NCBI GenBank assembly: GCA_035222895.1
Contig: JAVYIG010007193.1
Span: 41,743-105,742 of the forward strand
Source of the DNA: Strongylocentrotus droebachiensis
Taxonomy: Eukaryota > Echinodermata > Echinoidea > Camarodonta > Strongylocentrotidae
Direction: 5' to 3'
Length of the DNA: 64,000 bases
The translations under genes and the position numbers were made by a program. Position 1 is the stretch's first letter. Each line of letters starts with the position of its first letter. Positions 11,215 to 22,253 of the stretch are shown one piece after another. The notes under the pieces are model-generated. The model was not told the origin of the DNA. It made no database searches and was given only the letters and a program-made list of their open reading frames with translations.

Positions 11215-13467
11215 AGGCAATTGGCAAAGTTGTCAAAAGATTAACAATACTCCCATTAGTCGTGTACACACATATCATTAATTTATTTTTTGTTCTAATT
11301 GTCGTCTCCCTTGGGTCACTACACAAGATATAGGCCTCTTATAGATCGTATATGGAGAAGACCATCCCGAGTCATACATTTAGAGAGATGAATCTATATT
11401 TCAGTAATTTTGTGTTTTGGAATGAATTAGAAAATTGTCTTACACTGCATAAGAGAGACATTACCAATTCAGAAAATTTTAAGCTCAGATACGTATACTG
11501 ATTACAACTTTCCAAAAGTCAAATCTTTGTTATTTCTGTCCGATTTTATTCCAATTTTTACTTGTCTGCTTCCCTGATTTTTCTACTTTCTCCTAAAGTT
11601 CTTTACTATGAAGGTTAGATTTATATTCATAGACAATACAATAAGGACGCCCTCTTGCGCTTAAAATTAATTTAATGACGACACTAAATATGTCAGATTG
11701 GGATGAAAATTATTAACCTTGTGACCCCCACCGTGAGATCAAATTTGCTTGCTTTTTTTTAATTGCCTAAATGTGGTATTTTATCGCTCCGCTGAAGTAA
11801 TACCTGGTGTTATCAATTCTGGCACCATCTATTGATGGAAGAGAAGAGAAAAATCGAATGAAATAAAGTCAATTGTCTGGCCTGTGGTCTGAACTTTAAC
11901 CTAGGAGAGCTTTCGTGGACGAATTGAAAAACATGAAAAGAAGAAATATTTTTATCGTTATGCATGAACACTAGAAAGACATCAGTGACGTATCGAGGGG
12001 CCGGGGTGCTATACAGTGTGTCCCGAAAAAAACTATACACTTTTTAAATGGCTGCCGAATAACGAATATATGATTCTAGGAGAAAATATTATATATGTAT
12101 TGAAAGCTCATATACTCAACTTTCATATGACACCAAAAGTTGCGAAAATAATTCATGCTCGGGTGAGCACTGCTCACTTTTGTAAAGGGTATGAAGATTT
12201 GGTTGCGCAGGAATTAGCCTTCCAATTTGTGAGAGGTAAATCCTGTGGAGCTTACGGAATTGAGGATGATGTGACCAATTTATGATCAATTGTGATAAGT
12301 TTGGGTTTGTTGAGTGAAATGTTTGGTTTATGGGATTAATATTTTATGCATGAGTTAACAGGAATTACATTTTTTGTTGTAGCACTGTAACTTCCCTGGT
12401 AGACTAAATGGTGTGTTCATGGGAGTCAGGAATGGTTGACGGTACATGTTGTAATTTCCATGTTACAAACTGTTATTCTCTTACATCTGTGACTCTGAAT
12501 AAAAACCTTCACCCCACATTTCAATTATTGTAAGATTAGTTGAATATCTCATTGATTTACTCAACGGTTTGTTGACAAAAGGAATGTCCAAGATGTCGGC
12601 TACTTATTCTTCAGGTAAATGGTAACTGAAATGTGGGGTGAAGGTTTTTATTCGATGTCACAAATGTAAAAACAGTTTGTAACATGGAAATTACAACATG
12701 TACCATCACCCCATCCTGACTCTCATGAACACACCACTGAGTCTACCAGGGAAAGTTACAATGCTACAATAAAAAAATTAATTCCTGTTCCGTGCATAAA
12801 AGTTTGGTTTAATAAACCATGAAATTCACTCAGCAAATCGTGAATGTATCATATCACCCTCAATGTTGTAAGCTCCAAAGGATTTACCTCTCACAAATTG
12901 GAAGGCTAATTCCTGCGCAACTTAATTTCCATACCCTTTACAAAAGTGAGCAGTGCTCACATAAGCATCAATTATTTTCAAACTTTTTGGTGTCATATAA
13001 AAGTTGAGTTTATGAGCTTTCCATACATATAAAACTTTTTCCCCTAGAATCATATATTTGTTATTCGGCAGCCATTTTAAAAGTGTATAGTTTTTTTCGG
13101 GACACACTGTATAGTGATATATTCATCACAGCATTCCATAGCACGCTTTACTAAGCACCGTTGTATTGGACATGGCATGTACAAATCCATTTGAGCCACA
13201 TTTTTGGGGAAAAGAGCCCTGCAATTGTTAAAATCACATGCAAGTAATACCTTAATGAAATGTAAACTATTAAACTCAATAAGTGATGGTTCTCATACGT
13301 TTCTTAATGATGGAATTCATTGTAATGAATGAAGATTTCTGCATTTTTCAAAAATGGAACTTTTTCAGAAGAGCAAGGCATTCTATCGGAATATAATTTT
13401 CCCTTCATTATCCTATCAATAAGCTAACGATTAAATACGAAAAACAGAATGGCGAAAGTTACAATCA
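11215..13467 (+). repeat. Array unit 4, split by a foldback element
   Basis: Block A remnants start at about 11215, block B at 11645 and block C at about 11925. The foldback element interrupts block C at 12014-13109. Block C resumes at 13112 and is followed by block D (about 13200-13420) and the spacer with aaaacagaatggcgaaagtt. The order and flanks match units 1 and 5. Confidence 0.75.
12014..13109. mobile_element. TA-flanked long-TIR foldback element (mariner/Tc1-like, non-autonomous)
   Basis: The ends are CAGTGTGTCCCG at 12014 and its reverse complement ending at 13109. A TA dinucleotide lies on each side (12012-12013 and 13110-13111). The two arms are near-complete inverted copies of about 500 bp each, meeting near 12560. 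Removing the element and one TA restores gtgctatatagtgatat, which is exactly the sequence of array unit 1 near 4600, so boundaries and target duplication are supported by an internal empty site. TA duplication and the CAGTGTGTCCC start fit the mariner/Tc1 group. No transposase frame is present. Confidence 0.85.
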
Positions 13468-13748
13468 ATCAGCTTAATAATAGGAGCGTAATGAACGTTT
13501 GAAATATGAGATCAGTGTATCTATGCGATTCTCAAATTGGCAATGTTGTCAGTGGATTAACAATACTTCCGTTAGTCGTGTACACAAATATCATTAATTT
13601 CTCTTTTGTTTAAATTGTCGTTTCCCTTGGGTCACTACTCAAGATATAGGCCTCTTATAGATCGTATATTATGATAGGTCCTCTAAAAGGAAAAGACCAC
13701 CCCGAGTCATACATTTAGAGAGATGAGTCTATATTTTTGGTATTGATA

Positions 13749-13938
13749 CAGTCAAACCTGTCTATAGCGACCGCCCAAGGGAAACACAAAAAGTGGCCTT
13801 TATTGACAGGTGGTCTTTGTAGACAGGTTCCTTCAGTACATGTTACAATAAGAAACCATTTTCAAGGGAAACAACAAATGTGGCCTTTGAAGACAGGTGG
13901 ACTTTGTAGACAGGTGGTCACTGAAGCAGGTTTGACTG
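13749..13938. mobile_element. 190 bp pogo/Tigger-like MITE with TA duplication
   Basis: The terminal inverted repeat CAGTCAAACCTG is perfect at both ends (13749-13760 and 13927-13938), with TA on each side (13747-13748 and 13939-13940). Inside are several imperfect copies of a gacaggtggtctttgtagacagg-type phrase. Without the insert the flanks join into the block A sequence of the array. TA duplication and the TIR start fit the pogo/Tc1 superfamily. No coding capacity. Confidence 0.75.
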
Positions 13939-14197
13939 TATTGTGTTTTGAAATAAATGACAAAATTGTCTGGCACTGCATTACAGAGACATTACCGATT
14001 CAGAAAATTTAAAGTTCAGACACGTATACTAATTACAACTTTCCAAAAGTAAAATCTTTGTTATTTCTTGTCCAATTTTATTCAAATGTTCACTTGTCTG
14101 CTTCCCTGATTTTCTTTGAAAGTTCTTTACTTTGAAGGTTGGATCTTTATTCATGGACAGTACAAAAGGACGCCCTCTTGCGCTTAAATTACTTTAA

Positions 14198-15856
14198 CCC
14201 TAATCAGGCCGGGCTATTTGAGGTCTTACTATGGCCGGGGGGCGCATATTTTTTTTACACAACTGTTTAGCCATTTTCGCGAAAAAATTCAAAGAAGTGC
14301 TCTGGTGAAAGAGTCTAGGTCGTCACTGCACCGCACTATTAGGTTGTGCAAGCATGTACTTGTTACTTCAATGCAGGGACATGCTAGTTGACAGGTCCCT
14401 GTTCAATGGCAGCTATCATACAGCTAAACTGGGATGTCCGTGTACGTGCTGGTATAGTGACATACACCCAGGGAAGGAAAGATGATAGAAAGGGAAGAAC
14501 AAGGATAGTGGAGAGGATATGTAGAAGGAGAAACAAGGAAATACATAAGGAAAGAGAAGAAGTCAAAGGCTGAGAACATAGAAATACACAAATGAAGAGC
14601 TAAGAGGACATAGATCTAGATCTAGACTAAGGAAAAACAGGGAAATATCGACGGAGAAAGGGAATCTATCAGATTAAAACAAAGAAATAGATGACAAAGG
14701 AGAAAAGGATAGGTTAAAGGAGAAACAAAGAAATACATAAAACAAAAGAGAAGAGGTTAGAATAAAGGAGAACAAAAGAAATACATAACGAAGGAGAATG
14801 GGAGATAGAAGGAAAAACAAAGAAAATAACGAAGGAGAAAAGGGATAGATTGAAGAGGAAAAAAAGAATTACATGACAAAAGACAATAGGATAGACTGGA
14901 GGAGAACACAGAAATACATAATGAAAGAGAAGAGAGGATAGATTTAACCCGAAACAAATACGTACATAATCATGTACGTACATACTTGTAGAGCTCCAGC
15001 CAGGGACTTGTCAACTAACATGTCCCTGCTCCAGCAATGCAACAAAACTGCTAAGGGTAATGCTAGACTCTGTCTCTAGTCGTTTGCACACTATATTTGA
15101 CTGAAATGGCTAAACAGTTGTGTAAAAAAAATATGCGCGGCCGGCGGGGGGGGGGGGGGGGGCATTATGGCCCCCCGTTAAGATCGCCGCAAAAATTTGC
15201 ACACATGTCAAGTGAAGTCTATAGAATAATATGATAATTTCATTTTTTTGAAAAATTCACTCATTTGCATATTTATGGTAATTTATGCAAATAAACTCAT
15301 AAAAATCACATTTTAACCCATAAATCATATTTTATTTGAGCATTCTTTTTTGACTACATATATTCATTAAACCATTTTAAATAATAATACGACAAAAAAA
15401 ATTGGAAGAGCCAGCTTATTCCTTATGTTATCCCTTGTTTTGATAATTTCTTATGTATTTCATTGTTTTTTAACTTATGTATTTCATTGTTTTTTTTTTT
15501 TTTTTTAATTTCATTTGTTACAACAATTCAACTATATTGACTCCCAAAACAACCACCTAAACTTAAAACAAGACTCAATAACCCATGTTTGATCTGTTTT
15601 TAGGAAAAATGACTTTTCCATATGTTTTGTACACAAATCACGAAAATGAGCGATTTTCGGGCTGACATGCAAAGACAAAAGGTCACGTGACCTTGTAACC
15701 GTAGGTCCGATTTTCAAAAAAATTATTTTAAAATTTGCGCAAGACTCGAAAGAAAAAAGTCAGCGAGCGGCGGGGCGCCATCCATATGCGTTCCCGAGCA
15801 ATTGGAAAAATCGTGGAGGGGGGGGGGGGCATAATGGCCCCCCGGCCTTATTAGGG
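14198..15856. mobile_element. Non-autonomous piggyBac-like element in a TTAA site
   Basis: TTAA flanks the element on both sides (14194-14197 and 15857-15860). The ends are CCCTAATCAGGCCGGG and, on the opposite strand, CCCTAATAAGGCCGGG (15 of 16 identical). TTAA duplication with ends starting CCC is the piggyBac signature. Internally, a second inverted pair (about 14250-14285 against 15100-15135, around gctaaacagttgtgtaaaaa) encloses a purine-rich tract with near-repeats of gaaatacataa. No transposase frame is visible. At 15141-15160 there is a G run. Confidence 0.8.
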
Positions 15857-16449
15857 TTAATGACAAGTGTTGGATTGACATGATAATCATAAACCTTGTA
15901 AATTGCCTAAATGTGGGATTTTACCGCTCCGCTGAAGTTATGCCTGGTGTAAGCAATTCCGGCACTACTTGCTATTGATGAAAGAGAAGAAAAAAATAGA
16001 ATGAGATAATTCCAATCGTCTGGCTTGTAGTCTGAACTTTAACCTAGAAGAGCTTTCGTGGACGAGTTGAAAAGCAGGTAGAGAAAATCTCTTCATCGAT
16101 ATGCATGAACACTGTACAGAGATCAATGACGTATCCAGGGGCCGGGGTACTTTCATATGATATATTTATCACAGCCATTCATAACACGCTACACTGAGTA
16201 CCATTATATTGAAAAATGCATGTAAACCTTCCTTTGAGCCATATTTGGGAGGGAAAAATAAAAATGTCTGATTACATGCAAGCATGACTAGATTAAACAA
16301 TTTCAAGCCCAATAAAGATAATAATGAGGGCATTAATTGTTATTGATAGAGGTTTTTTGCATTTTTCAGAAATGAAACTTTATCAGAAGAGCAAGGCATG
16401 GAGTCAGGTGAAATTTCAGCAATAACCAAAGTAAGGAGGACCGTATATT

Positions 16450-19195
16450 GTGATAAAGGAGAAAGGTATAGGTTCAATAGGCACATGTAGGCACACCATG
16501 AATGATCGGAATATGTTTGTTCTTCTTTCAGTTTGGTACTCTTTTCAGTAACAGAACGGACACATTTGCATTGCTCTAACGTTAGTAATTGATTTGAGGG
16601 AAAACTAAGGGTTAATGTCCATGTCATCCTGGAAATGGGTATTGTTTAATTAAAGAGACAGATCAGTTCTTTATAAGACCGCCAATGCCTTAAAAGTGCA
16701 TAATTATTGGTCATATTTCTTAATGACATTTCTAGTGCCCTTTTAGGATCCGAAATTGCTTGAAATATAATGTTGGGAAGCACTATATATACAGTTATAT
16801 ACATGTATATTTATATATTATATATTAAGATTTACATGTGTAATTAAAAAACAAAATTATTGTGATTGAACTGACGCCATTTGAGAACAGTCTATGTAGT
16901 AATCCACTCACAACGGAATAATTTTACAATGCTTTTTATAAATTGATCTATTTTTGAACCGTGACTTCCATTATGTACATAAGTATGTACGCTGTAGGAG
17001 AACTGTTACGGAAACTATCTCACTGCTCTCGTAACTACATGTAAACGTGGCTCTAGTCCCCCTCGTACATCAACCACACAAGACCATGGGTAAGTAGAAC
17101 TGATAAAAGAAGAGATGAGTCGATGAATTTCAGTTCCACACATTAACTTTTATTTTTGGAAGAAAGGCAGCTTAATCTTTGAAGTTGATAATGTTACAGT
17201 TAATCATGCTCTTTGGAACTTGCCTTAAATTTGACATTCAAAGAAAATCAAAGCAAATATAAATCAGGAACCTTACATATGACAATCGTATACGGTCTCG
17301 GTCAAATGCGAATAGGTAATACAAAGTTAACACAAATAAGAAAGATTCCTCTAAGGTATTGATAAATTTAGCAATGTTTTGAGTATTTTACATCAGACAC
17401 AAATACGTTATTATTTTGTATTAAACTCACACCATTTTACAACAGTAAATGTATACATTGTTCACAAGAGAATAATTTTTAAATGCTTTTCTTTAAAAAA
17501 AAAAAAAAAAAAAAAATTAGTTTCACAGCATAATTATGTTGCTTCCGTGATCTATTTGAATATGTGTTTTTGTTAGGGATACATTAATTACGATGTATAT
17601 GAATTTGATACGAATGAGAATGTACACCTAGTATAAGAGGAGAACTACCCCACCATGATTATGTTAACACTAGACTGATAATGTAGAAAGATACAGATAT
17701 TTGTTTTAATTATTAGTACATGTAATGTCAACACTTGAAGAAAAACATAGAAATAAGCTTAAAACACTCTGAAATAACAATTCTGAGTATAAAGTGTTTC
17801 CACCCTTTCCACTTTGATGTTCAATTAGGTATATTGCTCATTGCTTATCGGACATGTCGGATATGCACAGAAAGAAAATGAGACAATGACAATTATGAAG
17901 TATAAACCCATCACCTGTTTCTTTATATAAATGGTTAAATAGAAAAACAAAACAAAGATTACAAGAACTTGTATGACTGTCTACAATTTAAATGATTGAA
18001 AGAAAGATAACGAACACAATTAAACCACGATTAAAGGCAAAATTCATTTTTATAGGTTTGATAAAAAGTGACTTATTTTCTGTTACAACCCTGTTAGAAT
18101 AAAGGAAATTTTCAATAATTTACAAATATGGCACTGTATTCAAAGAAACTGTTCGGACAACCCTGGTTTTAACCGCCTTCTTAAAATGTATACGATGTCC
18201 TTAGGTTTCTTTTTACAATGGCCAGGTCGGTGTTTCTGATAGATTTGAGAGCCAATATTAAACTTTGCTGGAATATAATATAAGGTTATCGTCATAATGT
18301 CTCCTTTCATTGGTAGCCTAATCATCGAAATTCGTTCGTGGATGGCAGAGCACTGGTCAGTTTAAAAAGCATTTGAAAATCGACATTGCCATAGTTTGTG
18401 ATAATAATGTTCACGAGTTACTTTCATTATTATTCAACTAGGAAGAAGACCGTTGAAGTAAATCTTGGGTTAGCTTCCATTTCATTCAGAGTCAAAATGG
18501 ACGTGCTATTGTTCAGCTGTCCATGTGATTGAATTGATTAAGATGTCAAAATAAGAAAAAGATGAAGAGCTGCAACTTGTGCATAACCGACTAAATATAT
18601 AATTATCTTGTAATTTTATCAACTTTTAATACGATAGCAATATCAACCCAAGGCAATTTCAATAGCCTTGTGCGTCACCTTTTGGAATGTGTGAAGATGA
18701 CAATGACGTATTAAGTAAGCTGAACGTGATTTCCATGTGGCATACAATAGGGTATTGGAATTTCCTTTGAATTGAAATTTCTAAAGAAATTTGCGATTGT
18801 TTAATTTATAGAATTGCATATGTTTTTCCTTGTCGTGAAATAACGCTGTAATTCCTTATATATAGCAATTCTGATTACATATGAAACTATGAATTATGGA
18901 TGCAGAATATACCTTTCACTTCTTGTCATAAAATTAATCCGTAAATATATAGGCCTATATAAACAATATACAATGTAAATAATTGAAGTGAAAACGTAAA
19001 GAAAGAACAACAAAGAAATAATCTTTCAAAATAAATAATAATCTTTCAAAATATTATAATAACCTTTAAAACTAAATAATAATCTGACTGAAACTGATAT
19101 ATTTTCTTTCTACAACATTTTGAAAATAGTATACATAATCTATGTACAATCAGAAGATCTATGTTCAATCAAAGGATAAGACATTTACAATACTT
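16450..19195. other. AT-rich non-coding stretch
   Basis: No exon with conserved coding character or convincing splice signals was found on either strand. There is an A run at about 17498-17516. Short open frames are scattered and lack domains. It lies downstream of the 3' end of the Roc-COR gene (transcribed leftwards), so it is probably intergenic. Confidence 0.55.
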
Positions 19196-19431
19196 CACAC
19201 TAAAAATAATGGTACAAATTTGCACCCTATAGGGTGCAGATCACTGCTACAATAGCAGCCACCTATAGGGTGCAATTTTACATACTTGCACCCTTAGAGG
19301 TGCAAAAGAGCACCCTTATGGGTGCAAACCGCTGCTACAATAGCAGCCATGTATTGCAGACTTGCACCCTATAGGTGGCTGCTATTGTAGCAGCGATCTG
19401 CACCCCTAATGTACCCCTATTTCTTAGTGTG
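19196..19431. mobile_element. 236 bp MITE built of short palindromes
   Basis: The ends CACACTAAAAATAATGGTACA and, on the other strand, CACACTAAGAAATAGGGGTACA form imperfect terminal inverted repeats. Inside, TGCACCC or its complement GGGTGCA-type words (some imperfect) occur about nine times. The self-complementary word gctgctacaatagcagc (or its complement) occurs three times. The whole element can fold into several alternative hairpins. A target duplication is not clear, so the superfamily is not assigned. Confidence 0.7.
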
Positions 19432-19495
19432 TATGTTAATGTAGCCCTCGTTACTTTTGTAAGAGTAGGGTACCGAAAATAAAGATAAGACGAGT

Positions 19496-19553
19496 CTGTA
19501 AAACAGGAGGCGAAGAAGAGATGTGTGATGGTTAAACTCGTGACACGGACTGC
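19496..19553 (+). repeat. Left copy of a 58 bp direct repeat
   Basis: This 58 bp sequence starts ctgtaaaacaggaggcg and ends gtgacacggactgc. It recurs at 20984-21041 with one mismatch. The flanks of the two copies are unrelated. See the findings for possible origins. Confidence 0.8.
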
Positions 19554-20983
19554 CTTTTAATAACAAGTAATAATACTATATAACACATAAACAAACTCAC
19601 AAAATGAAAACACAAATACACTTCTATAGTTCCTATCTTACTAATATATAGGTTTACATCCAAAATTAGCCATTAGATGCAATAGCAAAGTAAATATCAA
19701 CAAAATGTCCATTTCTAATATTTAACCAAAGACTTATCATTCACTAGAATGGATAATGTATAACTATTAACTTAATAACAAATACTCAAAAACGTATAAC
19801 TGCTGAATTATGAAGATAACCAATATCTAACTCGACTAAAGCTAAATAAAGTAAACAAGACGATAACAAATATGTACTAATTATAACAAAGAAACTATAA
19901 CTAACATAATACGAATAGACTAAATAGATTTATACATGTCTGACTAATAATATACAACTGGAGACTACCGAATGATAGATATATAGTGCTTTCGTAAACT
20001 GGACATATATCTTGCAAATGAATAATAATTGTTGTTCTCTAACTTAATTCATACTGTAAAGGGCGGAATAGAAAAATGAGCGTTTTGGTCTTTTGGACCA
20101 TAATAGAACCCACTCATACATATATAATAGTGACGGCTAAAGCATATTTACTTCAGCTACTAACAATATAGTACCTGCTCTATACAGATTACAGAGTTGA
20201 GACAAATAAACCTTAAAAAAACCCAAGTTCCTCTTTGTCAAGGTAATACTTGTACTGGTACTATTAGTTAGAAGTTGTAATCCTTTCTTTGTTCTCAAGG
20301 ATGCGCTCACTCCCTACACACCGTGTGAACGTACATAGTCTAATCACGCAGACACCAATGTATCGTAGATAAATGATTATAAAGTTGTAGGACAATTCCA
20401 CACCAATCCCTGGTATATCGGAACACATATAAACATGATTATTATCTTGGCATGATATTGTAAGATCCTAGACATAATAAAGGACATAATAACTCAGTAC
20501 ATATTATAAGAAAGTACGGACTTATAGACTAGCAAAATCTGGCCGGTTCAATGTCAAATCAAAGGTTACCTCCTTCTGAGATGGAAATCTCTCAAAACGT
20601 TATCAAAGCGAATATGGAAAATCGCAATAATATTTCCCCAACTAGACTATGTCAAATGCTAACTAGAATCACAATAGTGGTTCCTAAACGACAAAATATT
20701 GATTAGCTCATATCTTTAAGTAAGAAAGCTAAATAGTTATGTACAATGTGAAATATATATATATATTCGCGGGTACCATTCACCTATACATTATAACGCT
20801 TCACAAATAGTTGCAAGAAAGCTACACTTTCTTAACTTAAATTCTTCTCTTAAAACAACGATATCTACAAATGCGAACACCAGAACATATCCAATCATAC
20901 ATCCGTACAACCGCACAAAGTTATATAACATGATAATAATGATTTACCTAAATATAAGTATAATACAAAATATGGTAAATTAC
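19554..20983. other. Spacer between the 58 bp direct repeats
   Basis: 1430 bp of AT-rich sequence with no open frame of interest. I saw no primer-binding site next to the left repeat and no polypurine tract next to the right repeat, so a short-LTR (TRIM-like) element is possible but not supported. A TA dinucleotide run lies at about 20756-20766. Confidence 0.5.
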
Positions 20984-21041
20984 CTGTAAAACAGGAGGCG
21001 AAGAAGAGATGTGTGATGGTTAATCTCGTGACACGGACTGC
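20984..21041 (+). repeat. Right copy of the 58 bp direct repeat
   Basis: This copy matches 19496-19553 with a single a/t difference in gttaaactcg versus gttaatctcg. It is followed by gaggagtcaagcgggttcac, which has no counterpart after the left copy. Confidence 0.8.
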
Positions 21042-21978
21042 GAGGAGTCAAGCGGGTTCACGAGTTCAAAGGTATTTAGAATTATGAACAAAGAAATGTT
21101 GCGGGGTCACGTGTTAAAAGATATTTGCATAAAGTGAGTCATGTAATCCAGCATTCTATGTGGAAACAGGATGGGGGTATGTGACTAGTCTTTATAAAAC
21201 AGTCACCTGGTTACATTAATAAGGCACTGTATTGATCATTTGCTTTCACAGGCAAATAAACTTTGATTTCCAAATATGTCTACATGTAAACATTATTAGG
21301 TAGGCCCATATTGACAGTTGAACATCTGCAAAAATGCTCAATAGGCGTGTTTATGCAATGTAGATAATAAAGATATAATACTCCTTTAAAACTCACCCCT
21401 CTCAAACGAATATAGTCTATGAACCAGAAGATTTGTTTAAAATATTTTATGAACGATACTAAATTTGATTAAAATGATTCTGTACAGGTAAGGAAGGTAT
21501 GAACATTAATCCAAAAATTTCAAATCCATATAAACAGCTGTTTTTAATGAGATATGTATTTATAACAATGGCAATCGATAATGTTTATGAGGTAATGTAT
21601 AAATACTAAATAAAACAAGATCACAAATAGTTTTTAAAAATTAACCAAAACAAAGAAAAATCTGCATTCAATAGCATAATGCAGAACAATTGAATATTAC
21701 ATTACAAAATATATTTCCAGATATTACAAAATTACTTTCAAACACATGAAGAAAACACACATTGCAATTATATATTTTTTTTAATAAACAGTATCTGTGA
21801 ACACAGAATACCGCCGACTTAAGACTGTTTCAATCACCATCATCTCTAGATTTACGCGACCATTAAAATGACGATTACGCAATTCGAACATGATTCATGT
21901 ATGATATGCATTAGGCTGATGAAATCGTATTATAAATAAAGTCATACATAAGTTAAATGAAGCAGTTATTGATTCATT
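21042..21978 (-). other. Presumed 3' untranslated region and downstream flank of the Roc-COR gene
   Basis: The sequence after the stop codon (leftwards) is AT-rich without coding character. No canonical AATAAA was found on the minus strand close to the stop. An ATTAAA variant occurs at about 21779-21784, some 195 bases past the stop, and is a candidate polyadenylation signal. The true transcript end is not determined. Confidence 0.4.
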
Positions 21979-22253
21979 TTACTTTTGAGCGCTCTTTTTG
22001 TACTTCGCTTTGAGTATTATTCCTAATTTCTTCAGTAACTTGTACAGGTCGTTCATGTCTTTCAGGGTCTTTCCCAGTTTCCATTTGCTGAGTAGTTGCG
22101 TGTAGGTTACAGAGTAATCGAACTTGTTCAAGTCTAAGAGGTTCTTACCATGTTCAAGATCAAAGCCAATGGCTTCACAAAACAGGTCGAAATGATTGAT
22201 ACCGAGTTCTTCTGACAAGATATTGATTTGTTCATTCATCTCCTTCTCTGCAT
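21979..22253 (-). CDS. Terminal exon: second, divergent death domain and stop
   Basis: The acceptor is ttatttcattgtag followed by ATGCAGAG, read in phase 1, so the codon split with the previous exon gives Asp. The exon encodes about 90 residues. These include [15 protein letters not shown], then YTQLLSKW, then [10 protein letters not shown], the helix pattern of a death-fold domain, and end in a basic tail [10 protein letters not shown] before the stop. The tryptophan of LLSKW is in the position of the conserved death-domain Trp. It is much less typical than the death domain at 28398-28714. Confidence 0.8.

Larger units (their letters stand above)
3741..16440 (+). repeat. Tandem array of a ~1.28 kb repeat, opened up by nested insertions
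   Basis: The same ordered blocks recur head to tail. Block A is the atcagctta...tctcaaattggcaa stretch, B is gacgccctcttgcgcttaaa, C is tgcatgaaca...ggggccgg, and D is agagcaaggcattctatcgg. The start of block A at 3741 and at 5017 gives a 1276 bp period in the one uninterrupted unit. Later units have the same order but are split by identifiable mobile elements. No open frame is conserved between units. The array is either satellite-like or a tandemly duplicated non-autonomous transposon; I cannot tell which. Confidence 0.8.
13468..16440 (+). repeat. Array unit 5, split by two DNA transposons
   Basis: Block A starts at 13468 and is interrupted by a pogo-like MITE (13749-13938). Block B at about 14170 is interrupted by the piggyBac-like element (14198-15856). 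Block B resumes at 15861, lacking the cccccaccgtgagatc stretch, followed by block C (about 16080-16240) and a shortened block D ending near 16400-16440, where similarity to the array stops. Confidence 0.7.

Noticed and set aside
12016..12285. 89 codon frame, with a similar 61 codon frame on the other strand at 12922-13107
   Set aside because: The two frames are similar only because they lie in the inverted arms of one foldback element. They start in the terminal repeat and have no domain.
19196..19431. CRISPR-like array
   Set aside because: The repeated words are palindromic, irregularly spaced and set inside terminal inverted repeats in eukaryotic DNA.
19496..21041. LTR retrotransposon with 58 bp LTRs
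   Set aside because: No primer-binding site, polypurine tract, target duplication or coding sequence is visible. Kept only as a direct repeat pair.
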